This document shows, piece by piece, positions 6,711 through 15,088 of a stretch of DNA of 64,000 nucleotides. The stretch is taken from the NCBI RefSeq assembly GCF_008040105.1, contig NZ_VRMG01000005.1, positions 682,001-746,000 on the forward strand, read 5' to 3'. This DNA comes from Lacisediminihabitans profunda (GTDB taxonomy: Bacteria; Actinomycetota; Actinomycetes; Actinomycetales; Microbacteriaceae). The position numbers were made by a program, and so were the translations under genes. Below the pieces are notes generated by a model that saw only the letters and a program-made list of their open reading frames with translations, did no database searches and was not told the DNA's origin. The stretch's first letter is position 1. Each line of letters begins with the position of its first letter.

Positions 6711-9700
6711 ATGATTGGTTCATCAAGCTCTGGCGGCGCACGATCGCGGCGGTCGCGGCGGTGGCTGGCCGCAACGCTGGCCTGGGCGACTGGTGCGGTA
6801 CTCCTGCATCTCGTCGTGGTCGCGTCGCCCGTCGACGCGGCGAGCAGCTGCGGATCCGGGAATGCCGTCACCTGTGAGAACGCGCTCCCCGGCGACCCGG
6901 CGAGCGACTGGCAGGTGTCCGGGGCCGGAGACGCGACAATCCAGGGCTATGCGACCTCGATGAGCGTGAACATCGGCGAGACGGTGTCCTTCAAGATCAG
7001 CACTCCGGCGTCGAGTTATCACATCGACATCCTCCGGATGGGGTACTACCAGGGCAACGGCGCGCGCAAGGTTGCCGCCGGGCTGGTGCCCTCGGCGATC
7101 CTGCCGCAGAGTCAGCCCGCCTGCCTGACCGACTCCAGCACGGGTCTCATCGACTGCGGCAACTGGGCGGTGTCCGCGAGTTGGCCGGTCCCCGTAACCG
7201 CCGTATCGGGGGTGTATCTCGCTCACCTGGTGCGCAATGACACTGGTGGCAGCAGCCTCATCCCGTTCGTCGTTCGCAACGATGCGAGCACCAGCGACAT
7301 GGTCGTCCAGACCAGCGACGAGACCTGGCAGGCCTACAACACCTACGGCGGCAACAGCCTGTACAGCTGCACCGTAGCCTGCCCGCCGGGAAACCCTGGA
7401 GGGTACAAGGCGGCGTACAAGGTGTCCTACAACCGGCCGTTCCACACGTCGCTCGACGACTCCGGCCGAAGCTGGCTGATGTACACCGAGTACCCGATGA
7501 TTCGCTGGCTCGAGTCGAACGGATACGACCTCAGCTACATCAGCGGACTGGACGTCGCCACCCGCGGCGCTTTGCTGACCAACCACAAGACGTTCGTCTC
7601 CGTCGGCCACGACGAGTACTGGTCCGGGGACCAGCGTGCCAGCGTGGAGTCTGCGCGAGCCCACGGGGTGAACCTGGCCTTCTTCAGCGGCAACGAGGTG
7701 TTCTGGAAGACGCGCTGGGAGCCGAGCGCGGATAGCTCGAAGACTCCGGGACGCACGCTGGTGTCCTACAAGGAGACACACTTCGACGCGCCCACGGATC
7801 CGCAGGACCCGTCGACGTGGACCGGGACGTGGCGCGATCCCCGGTTCAGTCCACCCGCCGACGGAGGCCGGCCGGAGAATGCCCTCACCGGGCAGTTCTT
7901 CATCGTCAACGCGGGTACGACGGACATCCAGGTGCCGGCGCAGTACGCCTCGCTGCGGCTGTGGCGCAACACCGCAGTGGCTGGGCTGAGCGCCGGACAG
8001 AGCCTGACCCTCGGGTCCGGACTGGGAACGCTGGGCTACGAATGGGACGAGGACGCCGACAACGGCGCCCGCCCGGCCGGCCTGTTCGACCTGTCCGCGA
8101 CTACCTCGACCAACGCGGAGGTATTCGTCGACTACGGCACGAACGTTGCGTCGGGAAGAACAGCGACTCACCATCTCACCGAGTACCGCGCCGCGAGCGG
8201 TGCCCTGGTCTTCGGTGCCGGAACCGTCCAATGGTCATGGGGTCTGGACAACGCGACGACCGGTCGCGCGACTGACAAGAACATGCAGCAGGCAACCGTG
8301 AATCTGTTGGCGGACATGGGCGACCAACCCGCCTCTCTCGCCTCGAACCTGATTGCGGCGGCGGCTTCGACGGACACCACCCCGCCGACATCGAGGGTGA
8401 CGTCTCCCGCGGCCGGGACGATTCTCGCGGACGGCGCGGCGACGACGATCTCCGGCACCGCGACCGACGCCGGGGGCGGGACCGTGGCCGGCGTGGAGGT
8501 TTCCACCGACGGGGGAAAGACCTGGCATCCGGCGAAGGGAACAACGAGCTGGAACTACTCGTGGATTGCCCACGGCAGCCCGATCGCGACAATCCTCGTG
8601 CGGGCCACCGACGACAGCGGCAACCTCGAGACGCCGGGCCCTTCGACCACGGTCAACGTGTCCTGTCCGTGCTCGATCTGGGGGACAGCCGTGACGCCCG
8701 GCGGGGTCGACTCCAAGGATGGCAGTGCGATCGAGGTCGGCGTGAAGTTCACGACCGACACGTTCGGCACGGTCAGCGGCATCCGATTCTTCAAGGCGAC
8801 CACGAACACCGGCACCCACGTCGGGAACCTCTGGACCTCGACCGGGCAACTCCTCGGCCGGGTGACGTTCACCGGTGAGACCGCCTCGGGATGGCAGCAA
8901 GCCCAGTTCGCGCAACCCATCGCGATCAGTCCCGGGGCGACCTATGTGGTGTCCTACTTCGCTCCCGTGGGTCACTACTCGCAGGACGAGGCCTACATGT
9001 ACAACGCTCCTGCCCCGGAGCCAGACGGCAACGACAGCCTCGACAGTCCGCCGCTGCACGCGTTGCGCTCGACCGCGTCGAATCCGAACGGTGTGTACGC
9101 GTACACCAGCTCGACGACCTTCCCCAGCAATTCCTTCAACGGCGAGAACTACTGGGTCGACCTCGCATTCTCACCCTCGCCCGCGCCGGGCCAAGTCACC
9201 AATGTGGTTGCCACCGCCGGCAACGCCTCGGCCGGGGTCAGCTGGAGTGCCCCGAGCACCGGGGCCACCACGACCTACACGATCACCCCGTACGTCGGGA
9301 CAACACCTCAGGCGGCGAGTACTGTCACCGGCAACCCTCCAGCCACCTCTACCGTCATCACCGGGCTGACCAACGGGACGCCATACACCTTCACGGTGAC
9401 TGCGTCGAATCCCAATGGGTCAGGAGTGGCCTCGGCGGCATCGAATACCGTCACGCCGTCGGTCAGCGCCTCGTCCGTTCAGAACGGAGGCTTCGAATCG
9501 GGAATCACGTTGTGGACCACGGGCGGCGTACCACCGTCGAGTGCCAGCACCGCGACGGTGCACTCCGGCACCGGATCGGCCCTGCTCGGTGTCGTCTCCG
9601 GCACCGAACCCGGCGGCGACGGTTGGCTCAGCCAGACCGTCTCCGTGCCGAGCGGCACCAGTTCATTGAGCTTCTGGTACTGGCCGGCCACCACCGACAC

Positions 9701-12700
9701 ACTGTGTTCGGGGTCGGGGTGTGTCTTTGACTGGCAAGAGGCGCAGATCCGCACCACCGCTGGCGCCACGTTGGCGTCGGTGTTCAAGGGCAACAGCAAT
9801 GCCCGAACGTGGACGCAGGTCACTTTCAACACCAGCGCCTACGCCGGGCAGACCGTCGTCCTCTGGTTCAACGTCCACGAGGACGCGTCCAGCCCGCCGG
9901 ACGACACCTGGATGTACCTCGACGACGTTGCCCTGACCGGATCGCAGCCGACGGCACCGGCAGCGCCGACAGGGGTCAACGCGGCCGCAGGCAACGGCCA
10001 GGCCACCGTGTCGTGGACCGCGCCCGCGTCCGGCGGCGCGCCCATAACTTCGTACACCATCACGCCATACGCGGGAACGACAGCGCTCACGCCGACGACC
10101 ATCGCCGGCTCCCCGCCGGCGACGTCGACCACCATCACGGGGCTGACCAACGGCACCGCGTACACCTTCAGGGTGTCGGCCACGAACAGCGTGGGAACCG
10201 GCCCGGCCTCGACTGCGTCCAACAGCGTCACACCGAGCGCGCCGACACCGCCAGGCGCGCCCACGTCCGTGACCGCAATCGGTGGCAACGGTCAGGCCAC
10301 GGTGTCGTGGACCGCTCCCGGCGACGGCGGCTCACCGATCACCGCCTACACGATCACCCCCTATGTCGGCACAACCGCGCAGCCGTCGACCACCATCACC
10401 GGGACGCCGCCCGCGACGACGCTGACGGTCACCGGCCTGACCAATGGGACCACCTACACGTTCACCGTTACCGCGACAAACTCTCTCGGTTCCGGCACTC
10501 CGTCATCACCATCGAACGCGATAACGCCGTCGCCGGCGCCCCCAGTGGCGTTCGTGCAGCAAGCCGTCGGTCACGGCAGCGGGACGACGAGGTCTGTCAC
10601 GCTCGCCTCTGCCGTTGCCTCCGGCGATCGGATCGTCGTCGAGGTCAGCATCTGGGCAGCCAATCATCCGACCGCGTCCTCGGTGACCGACTCGGCGGGA
10701 AACACCTACACGAGCGTGCTGCGGTTCACCGGTCCCGACGGCGATGAGGAGAGCATCTGGACGGCGCCGATCACCGCCGGCGGCGGAACCAAACCGACCA
10801 TCACCGCGACCAGCACGTCGAGCGCAGACATGGGGGTGGCGGTGCTCGAATACTCGGGTCTGTCCACGACAGCCGGCATCGGTGCTGTCGACGTCTCCAA
10901 GGGTGCCACCGGCACGACGACGGCGGCCACGACCGTCTTCTCCGGAGCGGTACCGCCGACGACGGTCAACGGACTGGCCATCGGTTTCTACGCAGACTCC
11001 GGTTTCGGCAGCACCCCGACGCCATCGACGGGGTTCACCAAGCGGGCTTCGATCGCGGGTGCGGCGGACATGGACCTCCTTGTCGAAGACCAGGTCGTCT
11101 CCGCCGGGTCAACCCCCAATGCCGGCGCCGGCACGTCAGCGAACACGATCTGGTTGATGTCGACTGTGGTCTTCGCGAGCGCGGCGGGAACAGCACCGCT
11201 CACGCCCGGGGCTCCCACCGGAGTGACTGCCACGGCCGGCGACAGCCGGGCGACCGTTTCCTGGACCGCGCCAAGCAACGGCGGCTCGCCACTCAGCGCC
11301 TACACCGTGACCCCCTACATCGGCACCACTGCGCAGCCCGCGACAACGGTGACCGGAGCGCCGCCCGCCACGACGGCGACCATCGTCGGACTCACCAACG
11401 GGACGGCGTACACCTTCACCGTCTCCGCGACCAACTCGGTCGGAACGGGACCGGCTTCCGCGCCTTCCAACAGCGTGACCCCGGCCAGCACCTCCCAGGG
11501 CCAATGGGGCGCACTGCAGACCTGGCCGCTCGTCGCGATCACCAACGTCGCGTTGAAGACCGGGAAGTACCTCATCTTCGACGGATGGCAGAGCCCCACT
11601 CCGACGATGGTGTGGGATCCCGTCACCAACACTTTCACCACCGTCAACGCGCCGGCCAGCATCTTCTGTTCCGGCGTATCTCACCTACCCGATGGACGGG
11701 TGCTGGTCGCCGGCGGATTCGGCAGCCTCGGGATCACGACGACCTCGATCTTCGACCCGGCCACAACCGCCTGGACCACGGCGGCGAACATGAATCTTCC
11801 GCGCTGGTACCCATCGTTGCTTCAATTGTCCGATGGCCGGTACGTGGCCATCAGCGGGAATTCGACCGACGCAAGCCACTGGGCGGACACTCCCGAGGTC
11901 TACGACCCGGCCACCAACAAGTGGACGTTGCTCAGCGGGGTCAACACATCGCAGATCCATGAGGAGGAGTATCCCTTCTCGTACCTGATGCTCAACGGAA
12001 AGGTCTTCGCGATGGGACCGTCGGAGGACGTCTCCTACGTCCTCGACGTGAACGCACAGAACTGGACTCCCGTCGGGGCGAGCGGCGTCGTGAACGGGTC
12101 CGCCGTGATGTACCGCCCTGGCAAGATCCTCTACAGCGGCGGAGCACCCAGCGTCCTCACGACGACGGCGGCGTCCGCGACCACGGCCGTCATCGATACC
12201 TCCGCCGCCACGCCTGGTTGGCGCCAGACGGCCTCGATGAACACCGCGCGCGTCTATCACACCCTGACCATGCTCGCCGATGGCAAGGTTCTCGCGGTCG
12301 GCGGTGAACAGAGCAGCGATCAGACCAACGTGACGTCCGGCGTACTGTCGACCGAGATCTGGGATCCCTCGACCGAGACCTGGACCACCGGCGCGTCGAT
12401 GACCGCGGCCCGCAACTACCACTCGACGGCCGTCCTGATGCCCGACGGCCGGGTTCTGGTGGCCGGGGGCGGACACGAGGACTCGCTCACCAATCCCGGC
12501 CAGTACTCGGCGCAGGTCTACACCCCGTCCTACCTCCTCAGCGGTGCGAGACCGACCATCGGATCAGCCACCACGTCGGCGTCCTACGGCGGCACCATCA
12601 CCGTCAACACCCCGGACGCGGCGAGCATCTCCGCCGTCAATCTGGTTTCCCTCGCTGCGGACACCCACCAGGCCGACATGGGGCAGCACTTCGTTCCGCT

Positions 12701-14090
12701 GACCTTCACCGCCGGAAGTTCCAGCCTGTCGGTCACCGCGCCCGGCTCTGCCGCGATCGCCCCGCCCGGGGACTACATGATGTTCATCGTGAACGGCAGC
12801 GGCGTGCCGTCGGTGGCATCGATGGTGCACATCAGCTCCGCGGCCGCCACCGCACCGGGCGCCCCGACCGGAGTGGCCGCGACGGCCGGGGTCGGGCAGG
12901 CGACGGTTTCGTGGGCGGCACCGGTGGACGGTGGCTCCCCGATCACCTCCTACACGGTGACCCCCTACGTCGGCGGGACGGCGCAGACCCCGACGACGAT
13001 CAACGGGGCACCGCCGGCCACGACAGCCACCGTCACGGGGCTCACGGCCGGGGTGACGTACACCTTCACCGTGGCAGCGACGAATGCGATCGGCACCGGG
13101 TCCCCCTCCGCGCCGTCGAACTCCGTCACGCCGACTGCGCTCACGGCGCCCGCCGCTCCGACCGGAGTCGCCGCAACCGCCGGAAATGCGCAGGCCACCG
13201 TGACCTGGACGGCTCCAAGCAATGGCGGGTCGGCCATTACGAGTTACACGGTCACTCCGTATGTCGCGGGCATCGCCCAGCCCGCGACCACGGTGAGCGG
13301 GTCGCCGCCTGCGACATCGGCGACGATCACCGGGCTCACCAACGGCGTGACCTACACGTTCACCGTGTCTGCGACCAACGCGATTGGCACCGGTCCGGCG
13401 AGTGCGCCGTCGAACTCCGCGACCCCCAATTCCGCCACTTCCGCGCCGAAGTTCGTCCAAAGCATCACGGCACATGGGGCAAACTCCGCGACACGGACGG
13501 CTGTCCTCCCCGCTGCGATCACGACGGGCGATCGGATCATCGTCGAGGTGGGGGTCTGGTCCTCGACGAACGCAACGGCGAGCACGGTGACCGATTCGGC
13601 CGGGAACACCTACACCGAAGTCCTGCACTTCACCGCCTCGGATGCGACCGAGGAGAGCGTGTGGACCGCGCCCATCACCGCGGGTGGCGGAACGAAGCCG
13701 ACCATCACCGTCACGACCTCGAAGGCCGCGGATATCGGGATCGCGGCGCTCGAATACTCCGGGCTGTCCGCGGTGTCCGGCGCGGGGGCGGTCGACGTCT
13801 CCAAGACGGCGACCGGAACCGCCGCGGCGGCCGGCACGGTGGTCTCCGGCGCGACTCCGGCGGCGACCACCGCGGGCCTCGCGCTCGGCTTCTATGCCGA
13901 TTCCGGGTTCGGGGTGACGCCGGTCGCCAGTTCTGGCTTCACGCCTCGCGCGACGATCAGCAACGTGACCGACATGGACCTGCTCGTCGAGGACCAGCCG
14001 ACCGCGGTGGGCGCCACGCCGAGCGCGGGTGCGACCACGAAGGCTGGCACGATCTGGCTGATGTCGACAGTGGTGTTCAAGGGGGCCTGA
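6711..14090 (+). CDS. Giant secreted multidomain copper radical oxidase with N,N-dimethylformamidase-like domain
   Basis: 2459 residues. Order by rough residue positions: basic N-terminus and signal peptide (1-43); N,N-dimethylformamidase beta-subunit-like domain (50-545, with VGHDEYWS); Ig-like (557-650); DUF4082 (652-822); FN3 (824-915); jelly-roll-like domain (921-1080); two FN3 (1082-1277); unknown module (1278-1490); FN3 (1497-1594); galactose/glyoxal-oxidase beta-propeller with C-terminal E-set domain (1597-2043); two FN3 (2047-2242); second copy of the unknown module (2244-2459). The oxidase ligands align with galactose oxidase: Cys1653 (FCSG) and Tyr1700 (RWYPS) for the thioether cofactor, Tyr1903-His1904 (NYHS), and His1986 (DTHQAD). 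Predicted to oxidise alcohol, aldehyde or sugar substrates outside the cell; the substrate is unknown. No sortase motif is seen. Confidence 0.9.
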   Translation: MIGSSSSGGARSRRSRRWLAATLAWATGAVLLHLVVVASPVDAASSCGSGNAVTCENALPGDPASDWQVSGAGDATIQGYATSMSVNIGETVSFKISTPASSYHIDILRMGYYQGNGARKVAAGLVPSAILPQSQPACLTDSSTGLIDCGNWAVSASWPVPVTAVSGVYLAHLVRNDTGGSSLIPFVVRNDASTSDMVVQTSDETWQAYNTYGGNSLYSCTVACPPGNPGGYKAAYKVSYNRPFHTSLDDSGRSWLMYTEYPMIRWLESNGYDLSYISGLDVATRGALLTNHKTFVSVGHDEYWSGDQRASVESARAHGVNLAFFSGNEVFWKTRWEPSADSSKTPGRTLVSYKETHFDAPTDPQDPSTWTGTWRDPRFSPPADGGRPENALTGQFFIVNAGTTDIQVPAQYASLRLWRNTAVAGLSAGQSLTLGSGLGTLGYEWDEDADNGARPAGLFDLSATTSTNAEVFVDYGTNVASGRTATHHLTEYRAASGALVFGAGTVQWSWGLDNATTGRATDKNMQQATVNLLADMGDQPASLASNLIAAAASTDTTPPTSRVTSPAAGTILADGAATTISGTATDAGGGTVAGVEVSTDGGKTWHPAKGTTSWNYSWIAHGSPIATILVRATDDSGNLETPGPSTTVNVSCPCSIWGTAVTPGGVDSKDGSAIEVGVKFTTDTFGTVSGIRFFKATTNTGTHVGNLWTSTGQLLGRVTFTGETASGWQQAQFAQPIAISPGATYVVSYFAPVGHYSQDEAYMYNAPAPEPDGNDSLDSPPLHALRSTASNPNGVYAYTSSTTFPSNSFNGENYWVDLAFSPSPAPGQVTNVVATAGNASAGVSWSAPSTGATTTYTITPYVGTTPQAASTVTGNPPATSTVITGLTNGTPYTFTVTASNPNGSGVASAASNTVTPSVSASSVQNGGFESGITLWTTGGVPPSSASTATVHSGTGSALLGVVSGTEPGGDGWLSQTVSVPSGTSSLSFWYWPATTDTLCSGSGCVFDWQEAQIRTTAGATLASVFKGNSNARTWTQVTFNTSAYAGQTVVLWFNVHEDASSPPDDTWMYLDDVALTGSQPTAPAAPTGVNAAAGNGQATVSWTAPASGGAPITSYTITPYAGTTALTPTTIAGSPPATSTTITGLTNGTAYTFRVSATNSVGTGPASTASNSVTPSAPTPPGAPTSVTAIGGNGQATVSWTAPGDGGSPITAYTITPYVGTTAQPSTTITGTPPATTLTVTGLTNGTTYTFTVTATNSLGSGTPSSPSNAITPSPAPPVAFVQQAVGHGSGTTRSVTLASAVASGDRIVVEVSIWAANHPTASSVTDSAGNTYTSVLRFTGPDGDEESIWTAPITAGGGTKPTITATSTSSADMGVAVLEYSGLSTTAGIGAVDVSKGATGTTTAATTVFSGAVPPTTVNGLAIGFYADSGFGSTPTPSTGFTKRASIAGAADMDLLVEDQVVSAGSTPNAGAGTSANTIWLMSTVVFASAAGTAPLTPGAPTGVTATAGDSRATVSWTAPSNGGSPLSAYTVTPYIGTTAQPATTVTGAPPATTATIVGLTNGTAYTFTVSATNSVGTGPASAPSNSVTPASTSQGQWGALQTWPLVAITNVALKTGKYLIFDGWQSPTPTMVWDPVTNTFTTVNAPASIFCSGVSHLPDGRVLVAGGFGSLGITTTSIFDPATTAWTTAANMNLPRWYPSLLQLSDGRYVAISGNSTDASHWADTPEVYDPATNKWTLLSGVNTSQIHEEEYPFSYLMLNGKVFAMGPSEDVSYVLDVNAQNWTPVGASGVVNGSAVMYRPGKILYSGGAPSVLTTTAASATTAVIDTSAATPGWRQTASMNTARVYHTLTMLADGKVLAVGGEQSSDQTNVTSGVLSTEIWDPSTETWTTGASMTAARNYHSTAVLMPDGRVLVAGGGHEDSLTNPGQYSAQVYTPSYLLSGARPTIGSATTSASYGGTITVNTPDAASISAVNLVSLAADTHQADMGQHFVPLTFTAGSSSLSVTAPGSAAIAPPGDYMMFIVNGSGVPSVASMVHISSAAATAPGAPTGVAATAGVGQATVSWAAPVDGGSPITSYTVTPYVGGTAQTPTTINGAPPATTATVTGLTAGVTYTFTVAATNAIGTGSPSAPSNSVTPTALTAPAAPTGVAATAGNAQATVTWTAPSNGGSAITSYTVTPYVAGIAQPATTVSGSPPATSATITGLTNGVTYTFTVSATNAIGTGPASAPSNSATPNSATSAPKFVQSITAHGANSATRTAVLPAAITTGDRIIVEVGVWSSTNATASTVTDSAGNTYTEVLHFTASDATEESVWTAPITAGGGTKPTITVTTSKAADIGIAALEYSGLSAVSGAGAVDVSKTATGTAAAAGTVVSGATPAATTAGLALGFYADSGFGVTPVASSGFTPRATISNVTDMDLLVEDQPTAVGATPSAGATTKAGTIWLMSTVVFKGA
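10540..11180 (+). repeat. First copy of a ~210-residue module in the giant oxidase
   Basis: This module starts with FVQQAVGHGSG and ends with TIWLMSTVVF. It is repeated at 13440-14087 with the same landmarks: GDRIVVEV or GDRIIVEV, VTDSAGNTYT, WTAPITAGGGTKPTIT, LEYSGLS, GFYADSGFG and DMDLLVEDQ. I do not know a named family for it; a beta-sandwich adhesion or binding role is a guess. Confidence 0.8.
13440..14087 (+). repeat. Second copy of the ~210-residue module
   Basis: It forms the extreme C-terminus of the giant oxidase and matches the copy at 10540-11180 at both protein and DNA level, roughly three quarters identical by eye. Intragenic recombination between the two could remove the oxidase domain. 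Confidence 0.8.
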
Positions 14091-14166
14091 GTCCGGCTCT
14101 CGCCGTCGAGCGGGGCGATATTCCCCTTCCGGGAGGCCCCGCCAGACGTCCCGAGAACCTTCCGCT

Positions 14167-14172
14167 ATACTC
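14167..14172 (+). promoter_or_regulatory. -10 box for the second tRNA-Ala
   Basis: TATACT, about 70 nt before the tRNA, is the best -10 match in the gap after the giant gene. No clear -35 was seen. Confidence 0.4.
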
Positions 14173-14244
14173 GAACAACCACGACACCCGGTTCCGAGAT
14201 GTCTCGAGTGATCAGGCGTTTTGCCGAGAAACAGCACGTTTCTT

Positions 14245-14318
14245 GGGTCCATGGCGCAGCCCGGTAGCGCACCTGCATGGCATGCAGGGGGTCAGGGGTT
14301 CGAATCCCCTTGGATCCA
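14245..14318 (+). tRNA. tRNA-Ala(GGC), CCA not encoded
   Basis: Identical over 74 nt to the tRNA at 5237, with anticodon GGC and the G3:U70 pair. Here the discriminator A is followed by CAG rather than CCA, so the tail must be added after transcription. It is followed at once by a strong terminator. The two copies flank the giant oxidase gene in the same orientation. Confidence 0.95.
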
Positions 14319-14323
14319 CAGAG

Positions 14324-14358
14324 AGCCCCCGTGATCAGTGCGATCACGGGGGCTTGTT
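14324..14358 (+). terminator. Strong intrinsic terminator after tRNA-Ala
   Basis: A perfect 13-bp stem (AGCCCCCGTGATC with its complement, loop AGTGC) is followed by TGTT. It ends the tRNA transcript, and it also faces the end of the convergent gene at 14393. Confidence 0.85.
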
Positions 14359-14392
14359 CGTTCCCCGGGTGCGCCTCGAGGCGCACCGTCGT

Positions 14393-15040
14393 TCAGAGCG
14401 TCGTGACGCGCCCGAACAGGACCAGGATGATGGACCTGGCCGGCGCTTCGGTGGTCGGCCCGCGTCCGACGCTCCAGCGGTCGTCGGAGGCCGTGAGGGT
14501 GCGCGCACGCACGATCGCCCTCGTGGCGGCCGGGCCCCCGGCGGCACGGGCGATGGCGACGGCGCCCGTCTCCACGGGAGAAAACGAAGGATCGAGGCCG
14601 AGCGGCACGGCGAGGTCGTAGCCGTGCACCACGACCTCGGTGAGCTCGTGCACCGACTTGCGTCCCTGCCCGGCCGCGTAGGCGGCGGCCGACTCGCGCA
14701 GCCGCCGCACGAGCTCGGCTGTCGGTGCGGTGGCGCTCTCGCGGCTGACCGCATCGATGATGCGGTCGGGGGTGAGCGTGCCCGGGCGCACTGCCCTCAG
14801 CCCGTCGCGCACGAGCCGGCGGGTGGGACCGAGGCGCCAGAGGAGGTGGCCGGCGACATCCCGAACGCTCCAGCCCGCGCAGAGGCTCGGCGTGGCCCAC
14901 TGCTCGGGAGTCAGCCCGTCGAGCAGGTCGGCGATGCGCACCAGCCCGGCGGCGATGTGCGGCCGCCAGTCGCCCGTGACGGCGGTCTCGTCGTCGCCCG
15001 ACCGGTGGCTGAGCGGAAGATACCGCGCGATATCCGGCAT
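14393..15040 (-). CDS. Maleylpyruvate isomerase-family mycothiol-dependent enzyme (DinB-like)
   Basis: A 215-residue protein of the DinB/MDMPI superfamily of four-helix-bundle metal enzymes that often use mycothiol as cofactor in actinobacteria. The hallmark N-terminal helix and loop are seen as LADLLDGLTPEQWATPSLCAG-type text (here LLDGLTPEQWATPSLCAGW), then VRDVAGHLLW with the first metal His. ELTEVVVHGYDLAVPLG supplies further His and Asp positions. The C-terminal part ends with the usual ILVLFGRV. The actual thiol-transfer reaction is not known. It is divergent from the MFS gene at 15089, and a GGGAGGCGGGAGGC ribosome region precedes its ATG. Confidence 0.85.
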   Translation of the reverse strand: MPDIARYLPLSHRSGDDETAVTGDWRPHIAAGLVRIADLLDGLTPEQWATPSLCAGWSVRDVAGHLLWRLGPTRRLVRDGLRAVRPGTLTPDRIIDAVSRESATAPTAELVRRLRESAAAYAAGQGRKSVHELTEVVVHGYDLAVPLGLDPSFSPVETGAVAIARAAGGPAATRAIVRARTLTASDDRWSVGRGPTTEAPARSIILVLFGRVTTL

Positions 15041-15088
15041 GCCTGCCTCCCGCCTCCCACGCTACGCCTCATCTATAGGATGGGGACA

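Noticed and set aside
12564-14252. Long minus-strand open frame opposite the giant oxidase gene (and a similar one at 6723-8231)
   Set aside because: It is the antisense shadow of GC-rich FN3 coding sequence; composition is Arg/Gly/Asp-rich with no family likeness, whereas the plus strand gives continuous recognised domains.
5237-14318. Active integrative element or prophage between the tRNA-Ala genes
   Set aside because: No integrase, excisionase, relaxase, capsid or replication gene is present. Only the tRNA duplication and a decayed fragment support past insertion.
12911-15079. Upstream extension of the MFS gene back into the oxidase gene
   Set aside because: The frame is merely open. 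It crosses the tRNA-Ala gene and its terminator, and the transporter begins naturally at 15089.
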